A stretch of 64,000 nucleotides of DNA from the NCBI GenBank assembly GCA_033961575.1, contig CM066736.1, positions 3,009,501 through 3,073,500 of the forward strand. The letters run 5' to 3'. Numbering within the stretch: the stretch's first letter is position 1; every line of letters starts with the position of its first letter. The notes beneath the pieces are model-generated. The model was not told the DNA's origin. It did not search any database and saw nothing but the letters and a program-made list of their open reading frames with translations. This DNA comes from Aselliscus stoliczkanus (taxonomy: Eukaryota; Chordata; Mammalia; Chiroptera; Hipposideridae). The position numbers and the translations under genes were made by a program. Positions 44,806 to 55,900 of this stretch are shown here, in pieces.

Positions 44806-45152
44806 CTATGGTCTGAATGTATGTCTCCTCCTCCCCCAAATTTGTATGTTGAAATCCTCATCTCCAAGGGGATGGTATTAGGAGGCGGGGCCTTTGGGAG
44901 GTGATGAGGTCATGAGGGTGGAGACATCAGGTGTCATGAGTGGGATTAGTGACCTTACAGAAGAGACCCCACAGAGCTCCCTCGCCATGTGAGGACACGC
45001 TGAGAAGTCTGCACCCAGCGTGGGCCCTCACCCACCCAGCGGGCACCCTGACCTCAGACTTCCAGCCTTCCGACTGTGAGCAGTAACTTTCTCCTGTTTA
45101 TAAGTCCCAGTCTGTGGTATTTTGTTAGCACAGCTGGAAGAGGTGACAAAAC
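44806..45152 (+). mobile_element. MaLR-type LTR (MST/MLT1-like), nearly full length
   Basis: In order: 'ctatggtctgaatgtatgtc', 'atgttgaaatcctcatctcc', 'aggaggcggggcctttggga', 'ggtgatgaggtcatgagggt', 'gccatgtgaggacacgctga', 'gacttccagccttccgactg', 'tgagcagtaactttc' and 'cagtctgtggtattttgtta'. The order and spacing match a solo LTR of about 350 bp. No internal region remains. Confidence 0.85.
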
Positions 45153-46099
45153 TCTAGGCTGGGTATTGATTAGCCTGGCTGTGTCACTCTTGGATGTCCC
45201 CTCCACCCAGATTGTAACTGTTAACAACTCACCCTGCGTCTAGTTTCAGTTCTTTAAGATTTGTCCCCAAGGCTGGTCTGTCATCCCTAACAAGGGGCTC
45301 TGGGAGTAACTCACTTCTAGGCAGCAGGTTGAGATCTGGGGGCCAAAGTCACAGGCATCCACGCAGGCTCCTTAAATTGTGTTAGCCGGTGACAGGCTGC
45401 TGTGACAAATGCACCTCTCCACACATTCGTCTTCCAGGTGTGCACACCCTGAAGTGTGTTACAAGTGAAAAAGGGAGTATAATGTAGTTCCACAGAGAAC
45501 TGAGGCAGCTAAGGAAAGAGCAGGTACACAGCCACGACAGACGCAGCCCCCGCTGGTGCCCTGAAGCTGGGGCACGGGCAGTGACCATCCCCTGGGGCCA
45601 TGCAGTCGTGACGCCGGGGACACGCTTTGCTCCCCCGCCCCCCGCAAACGCGTTCAGTGCGGTTCCCACCACAGATGTAAGCTGTGTGCCCACCGCAGCA
45701 CAGCCGGGAGGGGCCCACGGCCATCAAGTGCACCGATTCCATGTCCTCCCTGCTGGCTCGCGTTCCCGGAGGGCACGTGCGCAACGCACTTGCTTGTGGT
45801 GCGGGAGCGGTTCTGGGGGCAAAGCAGGGACAGTGCCGGGGCGAGGGGGAGGGAAGCAGCTGGTAGGGCCCGGACCCCCACAAGCACGACTTACTGCATT
45901 TGGGGAGCAGTTTATAATGGTAAATTTTGGGGGAGACGTAAAGGTTTTTAACTAAAAATGATGTTCAGAAATGTATCCGTTGCCTGAAAATTGGAAAGAA
46001 AAGAACCCAGCATAGAAAAGGAGTTTTGTTCATTCTGGAGCTTTTTTTTTTTTTTTCTTTTGTTACCAGCCAAGGAAAGACTCGCCGTTGTGGATGTGT
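45153..46099. other. Unassigned sequence with a T-run
   Basis: No exon recognised. A T-run at 46043-46056 could be an antisense retroposon tail. Overlapping frames at 45380-45960 on both strands lack domains. Confidence 0.4.
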
Positions 46100-46769
46100 G
46101 TTCATAGCCACCTTGCTTGTCGTAGCCAAAAATGAGGATTAGCCCAGGTGACGGCTAAACAGCTGTGCTTCCAGACGCTGGGACATTTAGGAGGATCAGA
46201 ACGCTGACCCTCACATGGGCTTGGGGACAGTCCAGGGTATTATGTCCTGTGAGGAAAAGTCCCACTCTGCAAAGTCAGGTACGATGTGATTCCAGACACA
46301 CGATGTTTTATGAACTGACATAAGGTTTAGAAAAGAAGTGGCCACCAGGAGGTGGGGGAGGGAGGGGAAGAGAGAGAGGGGGCAGGGGGAGGGGGAGGGG
46401 AGGCTCCGTGAAGGGGAGGGAGCCATTCCTCAGGGCCCGAAGCAGTGGGGGGTGGGTTTGGTTATGAAAGAACGACATGGGGTCCCTGTGATGGCAGGAC
46501 TGTCAGGGTCTTGCCCATGGAGGGAACACAGGAAGCTACAGATGCAAGAAAACAGTATAAAACACGTGTGTGCACACAGACATGCACATGCCTGCATGTG
46601 CGACTGGTGAGCTCTCAGGCCGTGTGGGTCACACTGGGGGCGTCGTCCTGCCTGTGATGTTACATCGCAGGTTTGTTGTCACCGCTGCCAGATACTTGGC
46701 AAAGGGACCAGGGATCTGTGTGTTATTTCCTGCAACTGCCTATACCAAAAAAAAAAAAAAAAAAAAAAA
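46100..46769 (+). mobile_element. Old L1 3' region with A23 tail, plus strand
   Basis: 'cgtagccaaaaatgaggatt', 'tccagacacacgatgtttta', a polypurine tract (46347-46402), 'gatgttacatcgcaggtttg', 'ggaccagggatctgtgtgtt' and 'atttcctgcaactgcc' follow the order of the L1M 3'UTR ('gtaatagccaaaaactg...atgattccatttatatg...G-rich...agatgttaccactggggg...gggatctctctgtattatttcttacaactgc'). It ends in a 23-A run at 46747-46769. Confidence 0.65.
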
Positions 46770-46914
46770 TGACGATGATGATGGTGACGTCAAAATATTA
46801 GCTCAAAACATTTTTAAAACTCATAAATCATGCCTGGCCATGAGAAAACTATTAGACAAACCCAAATTGAAGAGCACTCTGTAAAATAGCTGACTGGAAT
46901 GCTTCAAAACTGTC

Positions 46915-47155
46915 AAGGTCAGAAAAACATGGTCTGGAAGAGAACAGGGGCAGTAGGTGAAAACTAAGGAAAGCTGGTAAAGAATGGACTCGAGCTAATA
47001 ATCATGTGTCCATATTGACCTGTTAGCTATGATGAATGTACCACAGAAACGTGAGAAACTCACCACCGTGGAAGTGGGTCTGGGTCACTCGGGGCCTCCC
47101 TCTGCTGTCTTTGCAACTTGTGTGTACTTTTAAAACCATTATACAATTCATTGGT
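46915..47155 (+). mobile_element. Second old L1 3' end, plus strand
   Basis: 'ctaataatcatgtgtccata', 'ttgacctgttagctatgatg', 'aatgtaccacagaaacgtga', 'tgctgtctttgcaacttgtg' and 'acttttaaaaccatta' match another L1M-type 3' end ('ataatgtatcaatattggttcat...aaatgtaccacactaatgtaag...ctatctttgcaactt...aaaactgttctaaaa'). Confidence 0.65.
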
Positions 47156-47830
47156 TTCAGTACTTTATTGAATAACTAATTACTAAGTAAATCATTATTG
47201 TCCGTCCAGGGGTCCTGTCAAAAGGCATGGAAGGACTTTGTCCTATGATACCCGGAGTTTCTTTATCAGCTCCGTGGAAACTGTCTAGCCATGTCAGGCC
47301 TGACATGACGTCCAGGGAAAAGGCAATTTATTTCCTTCACACAACTCTGTTGTGTGGCTCCTCATGCTGTGGCCCGGGCCTGGGGGCATTGAGCTCTTCC
47401 CAGATGTGTGAGGGACATTGCTAAGGGTGAGCTTCGGGTCAGCAGCGAAAACTCAGGCGGTAAAATATTGACTCCAAGCATGAGAGCCGTGTGACATATT
47501 CAGCTAACACTGTTCTCAGCTGTTCTACTGCCCTCTGGACTGCGGTGACTTGTGCTGGGAAGGCAATTACATTGTGCTTTTGTCCCTAGAGGACTCTGCA
47601 GGGCCTGCGAAGTGGGGAAAGATCAAAAAATGATTAGGGAAAGTGTGATGGTGGTCGCAGCCTGGCTGTCCTTGGTATTAACTGGGTAGGACTGAAAGGG
47701 GTGGGCTGTCATTTGAAATGAGCTCAGGGTCAAGACCCAGACGTGTCAGCTCTGTGTTGCGTGTGCATCCTCGGAGGGAGCAGCTGAGGGTGGGGAGGCC
47801 TTCGGAAATGTACTGGGAAAACAGACTGAA
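47156..47830. other. Unassigned unique sequence
   Basis: No recognised repeat, RNA gene or exon. Confidence 0.4.
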
Positions 47831-48790
47831 ATGAGCTCCGTCTCTCACGTCCTGCTTTCTTTCCAGATATGTCTGCTGGAAAATCAGAGAGATTTTTTAA
47901 ATACACTGAATTATCGCTGGGACTCCATCAGCAAGTATTTCATTTAAAGTATTGATGAAGAACTCTCCGTAAGTACCCACTACTTGCACTGCTCTTTGAT
48001 ATACTACGTTGTCACTAAAACTTGATTCACTCTGCGTGTGTTTTCTGTGACACGGCCTCGAAGGGAGGGACGTCCTGCTAGTCAGACTCTTTGTTCGTTA
48101 AAATGAATTGACCGGAAGGCATTTCCCCACTTCTCGCTTCCTTTGCCCATTTCTAGGCCAAATGTATTGATTGAACCAGTTTAATTCAAGAATTAGGTGG
48201 CTTATGTCAGAGCTTGAAGTCCAAAGAGTAAACACAGAATGTAAAAGAGAACCAGACCTATTTCTTACTGACGGAGTATTTTCATTCTAGCCGGAAGGAG
48301 AGCGACCCCAAATGAGCTTACTTCACGTAACATTCCCTCTTTTACTGAGCTCAGAAACACAGGCCCAAAGCAGGAAGCTCGTCATCCATTCAGAAGAGGC
48401 ATGAAATTAGCCTTAACCTGATATTAAAGTATTTTCCATGTTTGGCATTTTACAAATCCTCTGGATTTAATCTGGTCATTTGCAGTCCTGAATTGTTGAC
48501 AGTGATATTAGCAATAGAGAAATAATGATTACAAGGCACACCGAGAATTAACTTTCAGCCCCGTAAGTTAGATAACAGAGCAACTGTCATTCTGGTAACC
48601 TAATCCTAGGACCCGCGGTGGCTTTGTCAGGGATGTGATGAAAGTAATAGAAGAACCGTTTCCCGTTTGCGGACTCGGTTGTCTGGTCCGTCACTCTTGG
48701 CATCAACTTCCGGAATTAACCTGGAAAATTAATTGTTTTAAAGCATGAGTGCCGTCGCTGCGTTGGGTCGCTTTTACCCTGGATGTCTGG
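47831..48790. other. Candidate conserved non-coding block, ~1 kb
   Basis: The longest repeat-free, AT-balanced stretch with no open frame of note. It contains 'cactgaattatcgctgggac', 'gcatgaaattagccttaacc', 'ctggatttaatctggtcatt', 'gagaaataatgattacaagg' and 'ggaaaattaattgttttaaa'. The density of ATTA/TAAT words and absence of mobile elements are what one expects of regulatory DNA held under constraint. Confidence 0.3.
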
Positions 48791-49170
48791 TTGCACGTGG
48801 GTCATAGAGCAGCTTGAAGGTCATTCCTGCCTTGCCGGGAGGGTCCAGTAAGGATTCCGTTGGTTATAAATGTATGAAGGGCTTGGAGGAGGCCTTGCAC
48901 CCCGAAAGGCTGTGTGTGTGAGTTCCTCTCACTTTTTAACGAAAGAACCTGCCGGATTCCACTGCGCTCTATGGACAATTAGAATTTTATATTCAGGGAA
49001 CACACGGAGATTTCAGAATTTCAGAAGCTTTGTGTGTTTTAATGAATGCTCCTCGTGCAAAGCTCAGGGAGGCCTGGTGGGCTTCCTGGGCCGGAGGCAG
49101 GAAGTGTGGCCGCCGTCTTTGTAGGGGGCCTTGGTTTCTAGGATGGTGGGCCTAGCCCCAGGGGTGGGTC

Positions 49171-49321
49171 AGATATCTTATCGGGGGGGGGGGGGGGCCG
49201 GCGGAGTGGCGCGGTGGTTAGGCGCTGGCTTCGGAAGCCAGCAGCCCCGGTTCGGGTCCCACATATGAGGGCCGGTGACACTGCCCTCTAAAAAAAAAAA
49301 AAAAAAGATATCTTATTGGGG
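49171..49321 (+). mobile_element. tRNA-derived SINE (short type), plus strand, with G15 run and TSD
   Basis: The element reads ggccggcggagtggcgcggt, 'taggcgctggcttcggaagc', B-box 'ggttcgggtccc', 'gagggccggtgacactgccc' and an A-tail to 49305. The TSD is agatatcttatcgggg (49171-49186) and agatatcttattgggg (49306-49321), 15/16. At the 5' junction the Gs have grown into an uninterrupted run of 15 (49183-49197). Confidence 0.92.
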
Positions 49322-50744
49322 ATATTTGTGCTCAGACCCAATTGAAGATGAGGTGGGTTTACGAGGGGACAGTGGAAGGGCCCACCAGAAAGGGGGGCTC
49401 TGGGTGCACCCCAGGAGGGAGGTGACTCCCATCTCCGGGGGGCACAAGGGGCCCTGATGGAGCTGGAGTCACCAGGACGACTTTCGGTCTTACCCTCCAC
49501 TGCACCAGGGGCCGGTGACACGGGGCAGCGACAGGCTCTCCTGGCCGTGGATTCCTGATGCATTTTCTCATCATTGATGAGGGCACAGCACACAAGCCCA
49601 GGGGACGAGCAACCACGGTTAGCAGGTGGTGGGAGTGGAGATTTAAGCTGCTTGTCCAAGTCTCCGGGTTTGCCCCCGACTTTCCCACCATTGTGGCTGT
49701 GAGCGTGCTCAGTTCCTCTCCTTAGAAATGATTTTGGAGGCACAGAAAGCACTTCCATGAGATTGGAACGGACCTCTGCGCCGGTTTGGGGTAAAAAAAA
49801 AAAGTGACAGCAAGTACATTCCTAACATGGTATTTTGTTGTCGTTTTTTAAAGATTATTTACAAAGAGGCGTTTTTCAAAAAGGCGATTCTTCAGTCCCA
49901 GGCGGACCTGCGCCTCTGGCCCGGGGCCCAGTGTCTCCCGACAGCATTTGCTTCAGGGGCTCCCATCTCGTCCCAACCTGCAGCGTCTGCTGCCTGGGAA
50001 GTTTTTCTCAGGATGCCAGCTGCTCCCAAACATTTCTTTCCTGTTTTGCATTTTTGGGTGTCTTCATCAGCATGGCACGTCTTAATACCTCGCTCATTCT
50101 ACGTGCACTGCATCCTTACATTTCATTTAAAATGGGCGTTTGTTTTCTGGGGTGGTTTCTGTTTGAATTTAAAAAATGGTAATCGAGGGGAAAAGCAAAG
50201 ATGCTTTCCTGTTCAGCATGACGAAACTAACTGTAACTGTCAGAGAGGCACCTCGGCCGTCAGACCTGCGGGGCGTCCTCACACCCAGAAGTGCTAAGTG
50301 GTTGGGGGCAGCAAGGGCTGCCTCTCCAGACCTGCCTCCGCCCCTGGGGTCTGCAGCCCAACAGAAACACGGGACTTTGTACAGTTTCAGTGCAAGTATT
50401 GTCATAGGTCGGTGATCTCTGCCACGGGCAGGTGTGGGGTAGTTATACCAGCACTGTCCAGAAAGAGGAGGAGCTATGCGACCCCCAAGTTCAGTGGATG
50501 GAGCCCCAGGGCCCAGGGAAATGTGGGCATATTGCTGCCCACACACTGGCCAGAGCCAGGCTGCTTTCGTTAGTGGCTGGCTGTATGGTTACGGCGCTCA
50601 AAACATTTTAGTCAGAGTCTACACTCGTCACTCGTCCATGACTCATTCAGCATGTATGTCGTGGCGCCTGTCGTGGTCCCCACGCCGCCCGACGCCATGA
50701 GCTTAAGGAAGTTAGGGAGCGAGGCCCTGTCGTGGACGTCAGGG
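49322..50744. other. Unassigned sequence
   Basis: No recognised repeat. A 156-codon frame at 49827-50297 (plus) is Phe/Trp/Cys-rich with no domain and overlaps other frames; I do not call it. Confidence 0.4.
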
Positions 50745-51000
50745 AGTTTCCTTTCCAGCTTCTGGAAGCGCCTGCACCCCTCAGCTCATGGGAGCATCAC
50801 CCCAACTTCCCGTCCTCCCTTCTCCTTCCCTGACCTGCCTCCGTCTGTCCCTTCCAAGGATCCCTGTGATCACAGTGGGCCACCTGGATGACCAGGACAT
50901 GCTGTCTGTCACAGGATCCTCACTGTAACCACGCCTGCGATGTCTCTCTTGCCAAGTAAGGTCAGATATTCACGAGCTGTGGGGATCAGGACGTGCCCAC
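50745..51000 (-). mobile_element. MaLR-like LTR, minus strand, partial
   Basis: 'gtttcctttccagcttctgg', 'tccctgtgatcacagtgggc', 'cacctggatgaccagg', 'ctcttgccaagtaaggtcag', 'atattcac' and 'tggggatcaggacgtg' are the antisense of the LTR family seen on the plus strand at 24.4 kb. The left (3') end is missing. Confidence 0.65.
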
Positions 51001-52449
51001 TCCCAAGGGCGTGACACAACACCCAGCGGAAGTGCAAGGAAAGAGGACTGAATGGTGTTCAGAATCTATGTTAAAGTTCATGCCAAGTCACTTTTGTACA
51101 GCGCGGAATATATATTATACATATGTATTTTATTTTTTTAACCTGGTGAGCTAAGCCGATTTCCTCTCTGTCCTACGGTTTCCTCTGATTCGTATGTGGA
51201 TGTGTCCTATTCCTCACCACTCTTGTTGAATTTCTTGCCTTATTTTAGGCGTCTTTATCCTGGGTATTCCATACATAGAAATCCTGATAAACCTTGCTAG
51301 GGAATTTCAGTGAACAGGTAAATGGCAGTGTTTAGGCTCTTCCTGAATGAAGAGACGGGACACACTACAATTGGTGACATTAATAACACATTGATGTAGG
51401 AAATCAAAGGGACATTTCTGGAGACAGCAGCCAGGGAGCTGAAAGAGGAAAAAATGCCCGTTTTTGTCTGTGCGTGGGAAACGCCCACGGCGAAATGGTC
51501 TCAGGACAGCGGGAGGTGGAGACGAGGCCAGGGAACCCCCACATAGCACAGCGGATCTAACGAGCGCAGACACTGAGGCCAGGCGCTGGATTCCAGTCCT
51601 GACTGTGTCACCCTCCGCCTATAAGAAGTGAGACCAGCTGTTGAGGTCTCGTTGGCAAGGTGGACGAGATGACAGCTGTAACCGGCTCACAGGTCGGTCC
51701 CCACCTGGACGTCTCCTCGTGGCGCAGGCACAGCTGGGTTTTCGGCCCCTTCTTCCCTCTGCAGTGTTCCAGTGTTTTCTGACTTAGGCAGGATGTGCCC
51801 TTTCCAACATGAGAGGCATAGCTGTCACCAACCCCTCAGGCCACTGCGATGCCTCAAAGCCAAGCAGCAGGGAACCAACACCCCAGAACAAATGCACTTT
51901 GCTGGATGGAGATTGGGGTGAGCCCACATCCATGTGGGAGGGAGATAACGTCTTTGACAGCTAGTGGCATGGTTGCCCAAGCTTGACCCACTCCTGGCCA
52001 CGGGCATGCAGTCTCCAGGGCTCAGCACGCCCTGGGCATGGCAGCCTCCCCCCCAAGCAGCCCCCACGGCTCTGCACCTGGGCAGGTAACCAGGCCCGCT
52101 GAGACGTGCACACTTCACGGGTGGGATTCACAGCCCCGTCCACGGTGCCTCCCAGCTTCAAGCTCCCATGTAAAGGTTAGAAAGCGGCACGGCCAGGATT
52201 CAGATTTAGGAAGTGAGTTCCCCGCTCAAATGCGGTGCCCACTGGACATGAGGAGCTGCAAGGATAAACCAGTTTGGGGAATCAGGGATAGCTGTGTCAG
52301 TGCTGACACGTGAGCGTGGCTTAGTGGGATGATGACAGAAGATGACACGGGGTGCCTCTGGGCCAAGAGAACCCCAGGAAGTCTGGGAACAAGGCTGGAG
52401 CCTCTTAGCATGAGGTTTGGACAGGGCGTGACAGCGAGTTTTGCCTCCT
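51001..52449. other. Unassigned sequence
   Basis: No exon or repeat recognised. There is a short TATATATTATACATATG stretch near 51108-51125. Confidence 0.4.
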
Positions 52450-52640
52450 TGTCTCTTTCATTCCACACACCTGGCTGGTCATCTCATCCATGTTTGTCCT
52501 CTAGGTCCTGGGTGGCAGCTGGCGCCGTCTGTATGCTCAGGGAACTTACATGTTAGTGAGACAACCCACCAATCCTCGGTGTTTATTCAGATTGTAATGA
52601 GTGTGTGAAGGGCAGAACCAGAACCATGTGACAGTGCGGT
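52450..52640. mobile_element. Possible ancient mammal-wide repeat
   Basis: 'ctcagggaacttacatgtta' and 'gtgagacaacccaccaatc' recall the segment 'ggagcttacattctagtgggggagac' of an old mammal-wide repeat. Too diverged to assign. Confidence 0.3.
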
Positions 52641-53211
52641 GGGCGTGGGGACACGCCACCTTTGTCTCCTGTCCAGGGAGCCACCCAGTGGGCTGTGTGC
52701 TGTTCCTGTTCCCATATTCCAGGTAAAGACACTAAGGCTTGTGGAGTTTGCAGGGCTGGCCTGTGACCTCTCAGTGGGAGGTGGAGGGTGGTGGGTCTGA
52801 ATTTCAAGGGCAATGTCCCAGTTCCCAGGTCCAGTTACCTACATTATCAGCTTCCCCTAACCACAAAGGAAGTCATTTATATCAGCAATGGGGAAATTTT
52901 ACTATTCTTGGTTATTATATTATTATAACATTATTATTACAAAGCTGAAATCTGAGAAGAATGGCTGATACTTTTCTGAAACTTTTAAAAATTATATGCT
53001 CGCAACTTGATTTTCAGAAAACAAGAGCGATTTTCTCAAATCCCACAAATTGTGCCAGAATAAAGTGGTCCAATCGTTCGTTGTTTATTCACCATGATGG
53101 CTGGGTGTCCTGCTTTGACACTGAAATAATTCTGGATCTGTGACCTATCCATGGGCAACACCAGGAGAAGGCCAGACCTCATAGTCTCGCCAGGAAGGGC
53201 TGTTTTTAATC
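52641..53211. other. Unassigned sequence
   Basis: No gene recognised. 52890-53150 is AT-rich. The last bases belong to the target site of the adjacent L1 derivative. Confidence 0.4.
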
Positions 53212-53225
53212 CATGCACCAATTTT

Positions 53226-53942
53226 TTTTATTAGTTTCAGGTGTACAACACAATGCAATAGTTATACTCTTTACCCCCCAAAGTGACAACCCCCTCCCCC
53301 AGTTCGCCACCCCACTCCTCCCCGCCAGATCATACATATCTATTACAATTCCTTTGACTCCCTTCCACAGTATACTCCACATCCCGTGACCTTCCACATA
53401 TTCAGTTGCAGTTGGCATACAATACTATACAACATCAGCTTCAGGTGTACAGTGCAGTGATCAAGCCTCTACTCCATCCATGAAGTGGTCTCCCTAACAA
53501 GACATGTGACTATCTGACATGCCACAAAATTTTTACAACATTATGATAGTCCCCGAACTGTGTTTCATATCCCGTGGCAATATTGTAGTTGTCTATTTAT
53601 GCTGTCTAATCCCTTCCCCCTCCCCCCCATCCTCACCCCCCTCCCAACTAGCAACCCTCAGTTTTTCCTCTACATCTACGAGTCTGTTTACTTTGATCGT
53701 TCACTCAGCTCTTCAGACTCCACACACAAGTGAGATCACATGGTACCTGTCCTTCTCCGACTGACTTATTTCACACAACATAATAGTCTCTTCACAACAT
53801 TATCGATTACATTCCCAGAACTGCCCCCCATATCCCTGTAGCAACATTGTAGTCCCACCTACACTGTCCAAAACCTTCCCCCTCTCCCTCTTCCCCACTC
53901 CCTCCCAGCCAGCAACCATCAGTTTTTCCTTTATATCTGCTT
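53226..53942 (-). repeat. L1-derivative 3'UTR with internal ~260-bp duplication
   Basis: Two copies of one block are visible on the plus strand, about 53538-53700 and 53797-53942. Shared text in order: 'acattat', 'atatccc' with 'gcaa.attgtagt', a CCCC/CCTCCC-rich tract, and 'cagtttttcct' with 'atatctgc/acatctacg'. The period is about 259 bp. On the element's sense strand each copy carries a G-rich polypurine tract, a known feature of mammalian L1 3'UTRs, so this element has two. The other L1 3'UTR, at 6.5 kb, shares the downstream part. Confidence 0.75.
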
Positions 53943-54510
53943 GATATGACTTCAATCTTCTTACATTTACTGAGACTGGTTTTGTGGCCTAACATGGTCT
54001 ATCTTGGAAAATGTCCCATGTGTACTTGAGAAGAATGTATATTCTGTTTTTTCAGGGTGAAATGCTCTAAAAATATCAACGAAGTCCAGCTGGTCTAAAG
54101 TATCATTTAAGGCCCCTCTTTCTGTGTTGATTTTCTGTCTAAAGGGTCTGTCCACTGGTGACAATGGTGTTGAAGTCCCCTACTATGACAGTGTTACTGT
54201 TGATCTCTGTCTTTACGTCTGTCAAACTCTGTTATATGTAATTAGGAGTTCCTATGTTGGGTGAATAGATGTTTATTAGGGTTCTAGTGCCCTTCTTTGT
54301 CTTTTATTGTAGTCATTTTAAAGTCTATTTTGTTCAAAATAAGTATTGGTACTCCAGCTTTTTTTCTCATTTCCATTTGCATGAAATATCTTATTCCATC
54401 TGTAAACAGCATATACATGTGTCCTATTTTCTTATCCACTCAGCCACTCTCTGTCTTTTGATTGGAGCATTTAGCCCATTCACATTTAAAATGATTATTG
54501 ATAGGTGCAT
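53943..54510 (-). pseudogene. L1 ORF2 endonuclease fragment, truncated and broken
   Basis: Remnant of the APE-like endonuclease that opens ORF2. Motifs in order: 'LNVNGLNAPIKRQRVAEW' (with the conserved Asn), a stop, 'CICCLQ' followed at once by text from a later position so that the QETH segment with the catalytic Glu is deleted, 'NIYSPN' (conserved Tyr), 'VGDFNT' (Asp and Asn), and 'HGTFSKIDHV'. It stops after 'KKIEVISS', before the SDH motif, where 3'UTR sequence begins at about 53938-53943. Several stops and frameshifts are present, so it is non-functional. Confidence 0.85.
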
Positions 54511-54561
54511 ACGTATTGCCACTTTGTTATTTGTATTCCTGGTCTCCCTGGGTTAGCTTGT

Positions 54562-55446
54562 TTACCCCTTTCTTTTGCTTAAAAAAACCCTTTTAACATT
54601 TCTTGCAATGCTGGCTGGGTGGTAATGAATTCCTTAAGCTTATTCTTTTCTGAGAAGCTCTTTATTTCTCCTTCAATTTTAAGTGATAGCCGTGCTGGGT
54701 AGAGCAATCTTGGTTGTAGGCGGTTATTTTGTGTCCTTTGAATATCTCCTGCCACTCCCTTCTGGCCTGCAGAGTTTCTGTAGACAAGTCAGCTGTTAGT
54801 CTAACAGGAGTTTCTTTGTATGTAACCTGCTGTCTTTCTCTTGCAGCCTCTAGGATTCTGTCTCTGTCTTTAACCTTTGCCATTTTAACTGTGTGTCTTG
54901 GTGTGGACCTGTTTGGTTCATCTTGTTTGGAACCCTCTGTACCTCCTGGGCATGTATGTTCATTTCCTTCACCAGGGTAGGGAAGTTTTCAGTCGTTATT
55001 TTTGCAAATACATTCTCGACCCCTTGCTTCTTCTCTTCTCCTTCTGGTATCCCTGTGAGTCGAAGGTGGTTGTGTTTCACCTTGTCCCATAGGGCTCTTA
55101 AACTATTTTCATTGTTTTTTATTCTTTAGTCTTTTTGCTGTGCCAACTGGGTGATTTGTGCTATTTTGTCTTCCAAATCGCTGATCCGCTCCTCTGCTTC
55201 ATCTACTCTACTGGTGATTCCTTCGAGTGTGTTCTTCATTTCAGTTATTGTATTCTTTCGTCCTAACAGGTTGTTTTTTATGGTTTCCCTATCCTTCTTT
55301 ATGTCCTTGCTAAGTTCCTCAAACATTCTTATCATCAGTGTTCTAAACTCTGTCTCTGAAAGGTTGGACCCCTCTGTTTCATTTAGTTCCATTTCTGGAG
55401 GATTTTTCTGATCTTTTACTTGTGACATGTTTCTTTGTTTCCCCAT
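54562..55446 (-). pseudogene. L1 ORF1 (ORF1p) pseudogene
   Basis: The reading frame begins MGKQRN at 55446. ORF1p is the RNA-binding, trimeric coiled-coil chaperone of LINE-1. Visible parts: an N-terminal region and coiled coil (heptad-rich 'EGITSRVDEAEERISDLED'), an RRM-side motif 'NHLRLTGIPEGEE', and a C-terminal motif 'RLTADLSTETLQARREW'. The frame is broken by an in-frame TAA near 55127, a frameshift near 54885-54900 and another near 54690. The C-terminal text ('FITTQPALQEML') then reaches a stop at 54562-54564. Intact L1 ORF1p is about 340 residues and this trace is similar in span, so decay rather than truncation ended it. Confidence 0.9.
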
Positions 55447-55599
55447 TCTGGCTGTCGCTCTGGAATTGCTTTGATGTATTAGATAGATCACCAGGAGAGC
55501 CCTGGCTGGATCACGCAGGCACACAGCTCACGGCCCAACACTCCCAGGAAAACTCCCAGTCTCAGCCTGTCCCAATCAGCCGCTCGCAGATCAGGCCGA

Positions 55600-55900
55600 G
55601 CCGACCAACAACCAATCATCAGCCTGGCAACTCTGCAAGCGCAGTGCGTGCGGAGCGCGGGTACCCGAGGCGGCTTGCGCACTCTCGCGTCTCAGTGAGC
55701 AGCCTGTTGGAGCCGAGCACACCCACCAGGCGTTTCCCTGGCAACGCAGCACAAGCCAAGCGGAGGGTGGGGATCCGAGGTGGCTCACGCACTCCTGGGT
55801 CTCAGTGAGCAGCCTGTTGGAGCCCGAGGGCACCTGCCCAGCGTTTCCCTGGCAACACAGTATAAGCCTGGCGGAGGGTGGGGATCCAAGGCCGCATGCG
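55600..55900 (-). repeat. 110-bp tandem monomers in the L1 5'UTR
   Basis: The plus-strand marker tctcagtgagcagcctgttg occurs at 55690 and again at 55800, giving a 110-bp period. The following blocks 'gtttccctggcaac', 'gcggagggtggggatcc' and 'ggctcacgcactc' repeat in step. A third, more diverged partial unit ('agcctggcaactctgcaag', 'gcgggtacccgaggcgg') lies to the left. About 2.5 units in all. Tandem promoter monomers are best known from rodent L1. Confidence 0.8.
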
